Assembly (NCBI GenBank): GCA_031416415.1
Contig: JANOTP010000071.1
Coordinates: 1 to 64,000, forward strand
DNA from: JANYCO01 sp031416415
GTDB lineage: Bacteria; Bacteroidota; Bacteroidia; Cytophagales; Cytophagaceae
Direction of reading: 5' to 3'
Length of the DNA stretch: 64,000 nucleotides
Shown: positions 24,925 through 32,214 of the stretch, in pieces
Numbering within the stretch: position 1 is the first letter of the stretch
Layout of the letters: the number at the start of each line of letters is the position of its first letter
Position numbers and translations under genes: made by a program
The notes under the pieces: generated by a model
The model's input: only the letters and a program-made list of their open reading frames with translations
What the model was told of the DNA's origin: nothing
The model's database searches: none

Positions 24925-25592
24925 GATACATTTTGAGTTAAGGGTGAAACGGTTTTTTTTGAATTTAAGGTGAACGCAATAATTATTTCCGCTAGTAAAG
25001 CATTACCTACAATGCTTAGCCATTGAGAGAGTCCGTAGATGTCTTCATAAGGAATACTGATGAAAAAGAAAAGAATATGATAAATCCTGAAACTCAAAAC
25101 AGCTGTAATAATTGCATAACTTCTGATCATCCATTGAATGTGTTCTTGCTTGTTATGTATTTGAATAGCTTTGTATCCTTTGTAAGTAAAAAGACTCAAA
25201 AGAATTCCCTGAACAAGGAAGCCTGTTTGTGCAAGTATTCCACCCTTCGCGTAAAGAGCAAGGTACATTCCTGTTGGAGATACAATTAATATAGAGATCC
25301 AAACATATAACAATCCTATTTTTTTATGTAAGTCAACACTCATTCCAATGTGTTTTCCTAAAAAAGAAAACACAGGCACAGACAAGCAAATGACTCCGGA
25401 AATAACATGAACATAAAAGGATGCAACCCACAACGGATCTTTCATAGCAGCGACCTTTTCAGGAAGAATGCCATATTCCTGATCAAAGCTGTAGTACAAT
25501 AATGAATTGTGAATTAATAGGGCCGAGAAAAAGATAATAGGAATCCAAATAGAAAGTCGTACTACCCAAGAAATGATTTTTTCGTTTACCAT
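24921..25592 (-). CDS. DUF2306-family membrane protein
   Basis: This 223-residue protein has about six membrane spans. The conserved features of DUF2306 are visible: HVISGVICLSVPVFSF (about 59-74), the HKKIGLLYVW block after the second span, and HIQWMIRSYAIITAV late in the protein, with histidines at membrane edges. The function of the family is not established. It is the first gene of a two-gene unit with the overlapping 127-residue protein. Three direct repeats with 21-bp spacing lie 39-88 nt upstream of the start and may be an operator. Confidence 0.82.
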   Translation of the reverse strand: MVNEKIISWVVRLSIWIPIIFFSALLIHNSLLYYSFDQEYGILPEKVAAMKDPLWVASFYVHVISGVICLSVPVFSFLGKHIGMSVDLHKKIGLLYVWISILIVSPTGMYLALYAKGGILAQTGFLVQGILLSLFTYKGYKAIQIHNKQEHIQWMIRSYAIITAVLSFRIYHILFFFISIPYEDIYGLSQWLSIVGNALLAEIIIAFTLNSKKTVSPLTQNVS

Positions 25593-25630
25593 AGTTGAAA
25601 TTGCTCATTCTTATAATCTGTAAAAAGTAC

Positions 25631-25680
25631 CACTTAGTAAAAACGTTTATACACTTAGTGAAATGGATTTTTGACTTAGT
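25631..25680 (-). promoter_or_regulatory. Three 8-bp direct repeats with 21-bp period
   Basis: CACTTAGT (25631-25638), CACTTAGT (25652-25659) and GACTTAGT (25673-25680) start exactly 21 bp apart, two helical turns, upstream of the DUF2306 gene. Such phasing is typical of binding sites for dimeric regulators (LytTR proteins use repeats about 21-22 bp apart). No regulator gene is adjacent, so this is an inference. Confidence 0.45.
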
Positions 25681-25766
25681 GTCATTTTTAGCTATTGCGT
25701 TTGTTTGTTAAAATGAGGATTTTAAAAATTATTTATGATTTTTATAGTTACGCTAAAAAATATACC

Positions 25767-25774
25767 TACATTTG
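25767..25774 (+). promoter_or_regulatory. TAnnTTTG box of the thiamine operon
   Basis: TACATTTG matches the Bacteroidota -7 element and lies about 10 nt before the first conserved base of the TPP riboswitch, where a transcription start would be expected. No clear TTG -33 box was seen. Confidence 0.5.
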
Positions 25775-25784
25775 TTTCATAAAC

Positions 25785-25861
25785 TTTAGGGGTGCCTTAA
25801 TATAACGGGCTGAGATTATACCCTGTAAACCTGATCAGATTAGTATCTGCGTAGGGAAAAG
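25785..25861 (+). ncRNA. TPP riboswitch (THI element)
   Basis: The conserved segments of the thiamine-pyrophosphate aptamer occur in order: GGGGTGCC at 25789, GGGCTGAGA (pyrimidine-sensor helix) at about 25807, ACCC, AACCTGATC at about 25828, TTAGTATCTGCG, and GTAGGGAAA closing P1. It precedes thiS and the rest of the thiamine genes, so TPP is expected to switch them off. In Bacteroidota either translational or transcriptional control is possible. Confidence 0.95.
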
Positions 25862-26083
25862 TTCGGAAGTAGATTATTTGTATGCCGTATATATACGGCT
25901 CCTCCTGAAGTTTATCGAAATTTATTGTACTCGTTTAGCATCATGCTATATCGGTTATGCATAACGTTGCTAAGAATTCAAGTGTTAGCGAAGGATTTAG
26001 CGCAATTGTTATTATGCGATACTGATTGTTAGCAATACGCTTGAAAGTTATACAATACCGGTTGAAGATTTAATATAATAGAC
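25862..26083 (+). promoter_or_regulatory. 222-nt leader between the riboswitch and thiS
   Basis: This is unusually long for an expression platform. It holds a hairpin GCCGTA-TATA-TACGGC (25884-25899) and a 12-nt palindrome GTTATGCATAAC (25954-25965), but no good T-run terminator and no convincing open frame. Confidence 0.5.
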
Positions 26084-26287
26084 ATGCAAGTATTTGTTAA
26101 TGGAAAATCAATACTACTAGAGCAACAACATACTGTTTCAAAGTTATTGCTAAAGGTGAACGTCTTGTCTCCTACTGGGATTGCGGTAGCGGTAAATAAT
26201 GTAGTTGTTGTAAAAGCAGAATGGGAAAACTGTACCCTAAATGAAAATGATAAAATCACGTTGATTCGTGCTACACAAGGCGGATAA
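26084..26287 (+). CDS. thiS: Sulfur carrier protein ThiS
   Basis: ThiS carries the thiocarboxylate sulfur used by ThiG to build the thiazole ring. The 67-residue protein has the beta-grasp pattern (MQVFVNGKSILLEQQ; PTGIAVAVNNVVVV) and ends in the required Gly-Gly (RATQGG), which is adenylated and thiocarboxylated. It is the first gene after the TPP riboswitch, with thiC 36 nt downstream. Confidence 0.95.
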   Translation: MQVFVNGKSILLEQQHTVSKLLLKVNVLSPTGIAVAVNNVVVVKAEWENCTLNENDKITLIRATQGG

Positions 26288-26323
26288 TAATTAATAATTA
26301 TAAAATAAATTATATATAAAAAT

Positions 26324-28180
26324 ATGAAATCACCAGATAAGACACCAGGACAGCAAGCGTTGAGTAGAAAACCTTTCCCTGCATCTGAAAAAATATATGT
26401 GGAAGGTGCGTTGCATAAAATTCAAGTAGCCATGCGACAAATTTCGTTGTCTGATACAAAGGTCAATGGAAATGTAGTGCAAAAAAACGAACCTGTTACG
26501 CTCTACGATACTAGCGGTCCGTATACAGATCCAACTATAGAGATTGATGTTAAAAAAGGAATCCCTAAACTTAGAGCACAATGGATTCTTGATAGAGGAG
26601 ATGTTGAATATCTGGATGGCATTTCGTCTGAATATGGAAAACAAAGACTTGCCTTGAAAGAACTAGATCATCTAAGGTTTGAACATTTGAAATCTCCTTT
26701 GCGTGCAAAAGCTGGTCAGAATGTTTCGCAACTTCATTATGCTAGAAAAGGAATTATAACTCCTGAAATGGAATATATTGCGATACGCGAAAATCAAAAA
26801 ATAGATACACTAGAGCATCTGGGACATCAACATATTGGACAAAGCTTTGGAGCCAATACTCCAGTCAAGTATATAACGCCAGAATTTGTACGAGACGAAA
26901 TTGCAATGGGGAGAGCTATTATTCCAAATAATATTAATCACCCAGAAAGTGAACCAATGATAATTGGTAGAAATTTTCTTGTAAAAATCAATGCCAATAT
27001 TGGCAATTCTGCTGTTACGTCAAGCATTGAAGAAGAGGTTGAGAAAGCCGTATGGGCTTGTCGTTGGGGGGCGGATACCATTATGGATCTTTCTACAGGA
27101 AAAAATATTCATGAGACTCGTGAATGGATTATTCGTAATTCTCCTGTACCCATTGGTACAGTCCCAATTTATCAAGCATTAGAAAAAGTAAATGGGAAAG
27201 CAGAAGACCTTACTTGGGAAATCTTCAGAGATACTTTGATAGAGCAGGCTGAACAAGGTGTTGATTATTTTACTATACATGCTGGTGTATTACTTCGTTA
27301 TGTTCCGCTTACCGCAAAAAGAGTAACGGGTATTGTTTCTCGTGGCGGAAGTATTATGGCGAAATGGTGTTTGGCGCACCACAAAGAGAATTTCTTATAC
27401 ACGCATTTTGAAGAAATTTGCGAAATTATGAAAGCGTATGATGTAGCTTTTTCACTCGGAGATGGTTTACGTCCAGGTAGCATTGCCGATGCAAACGATG
27501 CAGCTCAGTTTGGCGAACTAGAAACGTTAGGAGAGCTTACAAAGATTGCATGGAAACATGATATTCAAACCATGATAGAAGGGCCAGGGCATGTACCTAT
27601 GCATTTGATTAAAATTAACATGGATAAGCAGTTAAAAGAATGTCATGAAGCACCGTTCTATACACTTGGTCCATTGACTACCGACATTGCTCCTGGGTAC
27701 GATCATATCACTTCTGGTATAGGTGCTGCAATGATAGGGTGGTTTGGTTGTGCAATGCTTTGTTATGTTACGCCAAAAGAACATTTAGGGCTGCCAAATA
27801 AAAAGGATGTAAAAGATGGTGTGATTACTTATAAGCTTGCCGCTCATGCTGCAGATCTTGCAAAGGGTCATCCGGGTGCACAGATAAGAGATAATGCCTT
27901 GAGTAAAGCAAGATTTGAATTCCGTTGGGACGATCAATTTAATTTGGCATTAGACCCCGATACTGCGCGTGAATATCATGACGAAACGTTGCCTGCAGAA
28001 GGCGCAAAAGTAGCGCATTTCTGTTCAATGTGTGGACCACATTTCTGTTCTATGAAAATTACACAAGATGTGCGTGACTATGCCGAAACACTTGGAGTAG
28101 AAGAAACCGAAGCGTTGAAAAAAGGATTGGACGAAAAAGCAAAAGAGTTTAAAGAAGCGGGTTCCGAAGTATATTTATAG
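26324..28180 (+). CDS. thiC: Phosphomethylpyrimidine synthase ThiC
   Basis: ThiC is a radical-SAM enzyme that rearranges 5-aminoimidazole ribotide into HMP-phosphate. The 618-residue length is typical. Recognisable blocks include YDTSGPYTDP, QLHYARKGIITPEMEYIAI, GADTIMDLSTGKNIHETRE, SLGDGLRPGSIADANDAAQ, EGPGHVPMHL, and the C-terminal [4Fe-4S] cluster motif CSMCGPHFCSMK, in which the three Cys of CxxCxxxxC are present. It is the second gene of the thiamine operon. Confidence 0.98.
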   Translation: MKSPDKTPGQQALSRKPFPASEKIYVEGALHKIQVAMRQISLSDTKVNGNVVQKNEPVTLYDTSGPYTDPTIEIDVKKGIPKLRAQWILDRGDVEYLDGISSEYGKQRLALKELDHLRFEHLKSPLRAKAGQNVSQLHYARKGIITPEMEYIAIRENQKIDTLEHLGHQHIGQSFGANTPVKYITPEFVRDEIAMGRAIIPNNINHPESEPMIIGRNFLVKINANIGNSAVTSSIEEEVEKAVWACRWGADTIMDLSTGKNIHETREWIIRNSPVPIGTVPIYQALEKVNGKAEDLTWEIFRDTLIEQAEQGVDYFTIHAGVLLRYVPLTAKRVTGIVSRGGSIMAKWCLAHHKENFLYTHFEEICEIMKAYDVAFSLGDGLRPGSIADANDAAQFGELETLGELTKIAWKHDIQTMIEGPGHVPMHLIKINMDKQLKECHEAPFYTLGPLTTDIAPGYDHITSGIGAAMIGWFGCAMLCYVTPKEHLGLPNKKDVKDGVITYKLAAHAADLAKGHPGAQIRDNALSKARFEFRWDDQFNLALDPDTAREYHDETLPAEGAKVAHFCSMCGPHFCSMKITQDVRDYAETLGVEETEALKKGLDEKAKEFKEAGSEVYL

Positions 28181-28235
28181 TATTCAGTAGCAGTTATTTT
28201 ATAAAAAAGTGAGTATTCTAAATTAAACAGTATTT

Positions 28236-28856
28236 ATGAAATTAATCGTAATAACTAATCCGGAGGAAGTAAAAAAGGAAGCGGAAAAAATTACGGCTCT
28301 TTTTGAAGAAGGCTTAGAGCTGTTGCATTGTAGAAAACCAGAATGGGATAGTGTACGTTTTGAAGGATTTCTAAAAACTATTCCTTCTAAATATTATAAA
28401 AAAATTGTTATACACTCACATTATAAACTCATTGAAAAATATAATCTAAAAGGGATTCATCTAACGGGTGCATATCGAAAACTGATTGACGATAAAATTC
28501 TTCAAGAACTTTTTAAGACCATAAAGAAAAAAAATATAACCATTAGTACCTCTTTCCATTCTGTCGAGGAATTAAAAAATAATAAATGGAAATACGACTA
28601 TGTATTTTTAAGTCCATTATTTGATAGTATTTCGAAAAAAAATCATTTCTCTGAATTTGATATAGTAGAAGTGAAAAATGTGCTTGAAGAGTATAAAGCA
28701 TATCCTAAAGTGATTGCCCTTGGAGGGATTGATGAAAATACTATAAAAAGCATAGGCTCCATTGGGTTTGCTGGTGCGGCTTTATTGGGAGTTATATGGA
28801 GAACTGATGAGGTGGTTGAAAAATTTAATCAATTAAAAAAAACAATTGCGTTATGA
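28236..28856 (+). CDS. tenI: TenI/ThiE-like protein, probably thiazole tautomerase
   Basis: This 206-residue TIM-barrel protein belongs to the TMP synthase/TenI superfamily (GLELLHCRKP, KGIHLTG, VFLSPLF, VIALGGI). The Mg/pyrophosphate-binding residues of true ThiE are not seen: where ThiE has LNDHVSIA and HLGKTD, this protein has VIHSHYKLI and HLTGAYRK. It keeps SFHSVEEL, matching the catalytic-histidine segment of Bacillus subtilis TenI. I therefore favour tautomerisation of the thiazole phosphate. The last 4 nt overlap thiD (ATGA). A second, canonical thiE lies two genes downstream. Confidence 0.75.
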   Translation: MKLIVITNPEEVKKEAEKITALFEEGLELLHCRKPEWDSVRFEGFLKTIPSKYYKKIVIHSHYKLIEKYNLKGIHLTGAYRKLIDDKILQELFKTIKKKNITISTSFHSVEELKNNKWKYDYVFLSPLFDSISKKNHFSEFDIVEVKNVLEEYKAYPKVIALGGIDENTIKSIGSIGFAGAALLGVIWRTDEVVEKFNQLKKTIAL

Positions 28857-29605
28857 ATGCGGAAAGACCTTTGGTTTTAAGTATTGCGGGATTTGACCCA
28901 AGCGCTGGAGCAGGAATACTTTCTGATTGTAAAGTTTTTGAAATGCATAAAGTAATTGGTATGAGTATTTGTACTAGTATCACTTTTCAAAATGAAAGTA
29001 AATTTGAAGGTCTTATTTGGGTGGATGTTTCTGATGTTGAAAGACAACTCAATATCTTGTTTGAAAAATATGAATTTGACTATGTTAAAATTGGTCTTAT
29101 AAAAAATTTAACTGACCTAGAGCGAGTCGTTGATTTTTTGGTGAACGCAAAAACAAATAAGATTATTTGGGACCCAATTTTAAAAGCTTCTGCTGGATTT
29201 GTTTTTCACAAGGACATAGACCAAGAATTACTAGTAAGAATTTTAAAGAAAATTTATTTAGTAGTTCCAAACTTAAAGGAAATGGAATTGTTGAATCCAG
29301 GAGGCATAAGTGCTGCCGTAAGTGCAAAAAAAATAAGTAAATACTGTAATGTGTTTTTGAAAGGAGGACATAGTAGCTCGGATGTTGCAGAGGATATTTT
29401 ATTTACAGAAGGAAAAAGTTACTCGTTCAGTCAATCCAAAATTGCAGATGGGGAAAAGCACGGTTCGGGTTGTGTCCTGTCTTCCTCAATAGTAGCGAAC
29501 CTTTCGCTCGGATATGATTTAGTGGAGTCTTGTAGGAAAGCAAAAAAATATACAGCTGGTTTTCTTTCCAGTACTAACGGATTGATAGGATATCAAAATT
29601 ATTAA
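28853..29605 (+). CDS. thiD: Hydroxymethylpyrimidine (phosphate) kinase ThiD
   Basis: ThiD phosphorylates HMP and HMP-P to HMP-PP. The 250-residue ribokinase-fold protein begins LVLSIAGFDPSAGAGILSD, the family signature. It continues with KIIWDPILKASAG and VVPNLKEMELL, and has the nucleotide/anion-hole segment HGSGCVLSSSIVANLSLG near the C-terminus. The start overlaps the tenI-like gene by 4 nt, and the stop is 2 nt before thiE. At about 250 residues it is slightly shorter than many ThiD proteins, but all main motifs are present. Confidence 0.94.
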   Translation: MNAERPLVLSIAGFDPSAGAGILSDCKVFEMHKVIGMSICTSITFQNESKFEGLIWVDVSDVERQLNILFEKYEFDYVKIGLIKNLTDLERVVDFLVNAKTNKIIWDPILKASAGFVFHKDIDQELLVRILKKIYLVVPNLKEMELLNPGGISAAVSAKKISKYCNVFLKGGHSSSDVAEDILFTEGKSYSFSQSKIADGEKHGSGCVLSSSIVANLSLGYDLVESCRKAKKYTAGFLSSTNGLIGYQNY

Positions 29606-29607
29606 CT

Positions 29608-30243
29608 ATGATAAGTAAGTTACATTATATAAGTCAAGAATTAGAAGGTAAAAGCCATGAAATGCTTATTGAAGAAGCTTGTGAGGCAGGAGCAAATTGG
29701 ATACAGTTGAGAGTGAAAAATAAAACCCCAGAAGAAGTTTTAGCAATTGCACTAAACGTAAGAGAAATATGTACTCGTTATAAAGCAACGTTTATACTCA
29801 ACGATCATGTTTCAATTGCGAAAGTAGTAAAAGCTGACGGGGTACATTTAGGGAAAACAGATATGTCTCCTATTATAGCGAGAAAATTATTAGGAGCTGA
29901 TTTTATAATAGGAGGAACTGCCAATACAATAGAAGATATAAGAGCCTTACATCTTTTGAATGTTGACTATATCGGACTTGGTCCCTTTAGATATACAGCG
30001 ACGAAAGAAAACCTAAGCCCTGTTTTAGGGTTAGATGGAATCACTAAATTAATACTAATGTGTAAACAAGAAGTTATTAAAATACCTGTGATTGCGATAG
30101 GAGGAATTGTAGAAGAAGATCTCCCACAACTACTATCGACAGGTGTGTATGGAGTGGCAATAAGTTCTGCCATTAATAAAAGTGTAAATAAAAAAGCGGT
30201 TGTAACGTCAATGTATTCATCGTTTCAAAAAATTTTCAATTGA
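29608..30243 (+). CDS. thiE: Thiamine-phosphate synthase ThiE
   Basis: ThiE joins HMP-PP and thiazole phosphate to form thiamine phosphate. The 211-residue TIM barrel shows the pyrophosphate/Mg ligands: WIQLRVKNKTPEE, FILNDHVSIAKVVKADGVHLG, IIGGTANTIEDI, YIGLGPFRYTATKE and PVIAIGGI. Unlike the upstream TenI-like paralogue it looks catalytically complete. It starts 2 nt after thiD. Confidence 0.95.
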   Translation: MISKLHYISQELEGKSHEMLIEEACEAGANWIQLRVKNKTPEEVLAIALNVREICTRYKATFILNDHVSIAKVVKADGVHLGKTDMSPIIARKLLGADFIIGGTANTIEDIRALHLLNVDYIGLGPFRYTATKENLSPVLGLDGITKLILMCKQEVIKIPVIAIGGIVEEDLPQLLSTGVYGVAISSAINKSVNKKAVVTSMYSSFQKIFN

Positions 30244-30262
30244 AATTTATAATTAACTATAT

Positions 30263-31030
30263 ATGTTAAAGATTGCCGATAAAATATTTTCTTCAAGATT
30301 GTTTACGGGTACTGGTAAATTTGGCTCTTCAGTTTTGATGGAGGAAAGTTTGTTAGCGTCGGGTTCGGAGCTAGTGACAGTTGCATTGAAGCGAGTGGAT
30401 TTGAATGATTCGGAAGATGATATTTTAAAGCATCTTTCTCATCCTAAATTTAATTTACTACCTAATACCTCTGGTGTAAGAACGGCCAAGGAAGCAATAT
30501 TTGCTGCGCAGCTCGCAAGAGAAGCGATGCAGACAAATTGGCTTAAACTTGAAATACATCCTGATCCGAAATACCTAATGCCTGATCCAATTGAAACATT
30601 AAAGGCAGCGGAGGAGCTTGTGAAATTAGGCTTTGTAGTATTGCCTTACATTCATGCGGATCCTGTTTTATGTAAAAGACTCGAAGAGGTTGGCGTAGCT
30701 GCAGTAATGCCGCTTGGCGCTCCAATAGGAAGTAATAAAGGATTGAAGACAATTGATTTCTTGGAAATTATTATAGAACAATCTAAGGTACCCGTAATTG
30801 TAGATGCAGGGATAGGAGCACCTTCGCATGCTGCAGAAGCAATGGAGATGGGAGCAGATGCCGTATTGGTGAATACAGCAATTGCAGCAGCAGGAAATCC
30901 TGTGCAAATGGCAATTGCTTTTAAAATGGCAGTAGAAGCAGGGAGAATGGCATTCAAAGCAAAGTTGGCACAAACGTCTATCAATGCAATAGCGAGTAGC
31001 CCTTTGACAGCGTTTTTGAATGAGTTATAA
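30263..31030 (+). CDS. thiG: Thiazole synthase ThiG
   Basis: ThiG condenses deoxyxylulose 5-phosphate, ThiS-thiocarboxylate and dehydroglycine to the thiazole phosphate. The 255 residues match the family: SRLFTGTGKF near the start, NTSGVRTAKEA, the Schiff-base lysine in NWLKLEIHPDPKYLMPD, MPLGAPIGSNKG and VDAGIGAPSHAAEAMEMGA. It lies 19 nt after thiE and 16 nt before thiH, its usual partner. Confidence 0.97.
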   Translation: MLKIADKIFSSRLFTGTGKFGSSVLMEESLLASGSELVTVALKRVDLNDSEDDILKHLSHPKFNLLPNTSGVRTAKEAIFAAQLAREAMQTNWLKLEIHPDPKYLMPDPIETLKAAEELVKLGFVVLPYIHADPVLCKRLEEVGVAAVMPLGAPIGSNKGLKTIDFLEIIIEQSKVPVIVDAGIGAPSHAAEAMEMGADAVLVNTAIAAAGNPVQMAIAFKMAVEAGRMAFKAKLAQTSINAIASSPLTAFLNEL

Positions 31031-31046
31031 GGAATGATAATTTTAT

Positions 31047-32159
31047 ATGTTTAAATCTGTATTTGATTCTTATTCTTGGGAAGAAGTAAAAACTAGTATC
31101 TATCGGAAGACAGAAATAGATGTGCTCGCTGCTTTACAAAAGAATCGAAGAGATCTCGAAGATTTTAAAGCCTTGATATCACCAGCTGCCTCGCCTTTTT
31201 TAGAAAAAATGGCTCAACTTAGTAACCAGCTTACAAGAAAAAGATTTGGCAATACAATTCAATTATATATTCCCTTGTATCTTTCGAATGAATGTCAAAA
31301 TATCTGCACGTATTGTGGTTTTAGTTTGGATAATAAAATAAAACGAAAAACACTTTCCAGCGAAGAGATAATAAGAGAAGTCAAGGTTATAAAATCCATG
31401 GGCTTTGATCATGTTTTACTTGTAACTGGTGAGGCAAATCAAACGGTTGGAGTTGATTATTTGAAGAATGTTATCCAACTTATTAAACCTTATTTTTCTA
31501 ATATTTCCATAGAAGTGCAGCCAATGGAAAAAGAAGAATATTCTTTGTTGGTAGGGGAGGGTTTGAATACAGTATTAGTATATCAGGAAACCTATCATAA
31601 AGAAGATTATAAAGTACATCATCCCAAAGGTAAAAAATCAAATTTTGATTATAGACTCGAAACGCCAGACCGTCTTGGAATGGCGCAGGTACATAAGATT
31701 GGACTTGGGGTTCTAATTGGTTTGGAAGATTGGAGAACAGACAGTTTTTTTACTGCATTACACTTGTCATATCTTGAAAAAACATACTGGCAAACAAAAT
31801 ATTCTATTTCTTTTCCAAGACTGCGCCCTTTTTCTGGTGGACTGGAACCTAAGGTTACGATGTCTGATAAAGAATTAGTACAATTAATTTGTGCCTATAG
31901 AATTTTTAACGAAGAAGTAGAATTGTCTATTTCTACAAGAGAGAACGAAAAATTCAGGGACAATATAATTAAGCTTGGTATAACTTCTATGAGTGCAGGC
32001 TCTAAAACAAATCCTGGTGGTTATGAAGTTGAAAAGTTATCGTTAGAACAGTTTGAAATTGACGACCAGCGTAGCCCATCAGAAATAGCCAAAATGATAA
32101 ACCAAAATGGTTATGAAGCTGTATGGAAAGATTGGGATAGAAATTTTCAAATGCAATAG
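31047..32159 (+). CDS. thiH: 2-iminoacetate synthase ThiH
   Basis: ThiH is a radical-SAM lyase that cleaves tyrosine to 2-iminoacetate (dehydroglycine) for ThiG. The 370-residue protein has the CxxxCxxC cluster motif as CQNICTYCGF (about residues 88-97), then VLLVTGEANQTVGVDYL and SFPRLRPFSGG. It is the anaerobe-compatible alternative to ThiO glycine oxidase. It is the last gene of the operon; a convergent gene follows after 55 nt, so thiF, often the next gene in Bacteroidota, is absent here. Confidence 0.97.
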   Translation: MFKSVFDSYSWEEVKTSIYRKTEIDVLAALQKNRRDLEDFKALISPAASPFLEKMAQLSNQLTRKRFGNTIQLYIPLYLSNECQNICTYCGFSLDNKIKRKTLSSEEIIREVKVIKSMGFDHVLLVTGEANQTVGVDYLKNVIQLIKPYFSNISIEVQPMEKEEYSLLVGEGLNTVLVYQETYHKEDYKVHHPKGKKSNFDYRLETPDRLGMAQVHKIGLGVLIGLEDWRTDSFFTALHLSYLEKTYWQTKYSISFPRLRPFSGGLEPKVTMSDKELVQLICAYRIFNEEVELSISTRENEKFRDNIIKLGITSMSAGSKTNPGGYEVEKLSLEQFEIDDQRSPSEIAKMINQNGYEAVWKDWDRNFQMQ

Positions 32160-32214
32160 GAGTTGTCTTGCTAGCAAGATCATTGTGGGCACTACTATAG
32201 ATAAGGGTAAGATT

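Noticed and set aside
25950..26045. attC-like sequence in the thiamine leader (GTTATGCATAAC, GTGTTAGCG)
   Set aside because: The boxes do not form a paired site of the right length or flank a cassette; the resemblance is short and probably chance.
32166..32179. TCTTGCTAGCAAGA palindrome as a terminator of the thiamine operon
   Set aside because: It has no loop and no T run; it might be a protein site but cannot be called.
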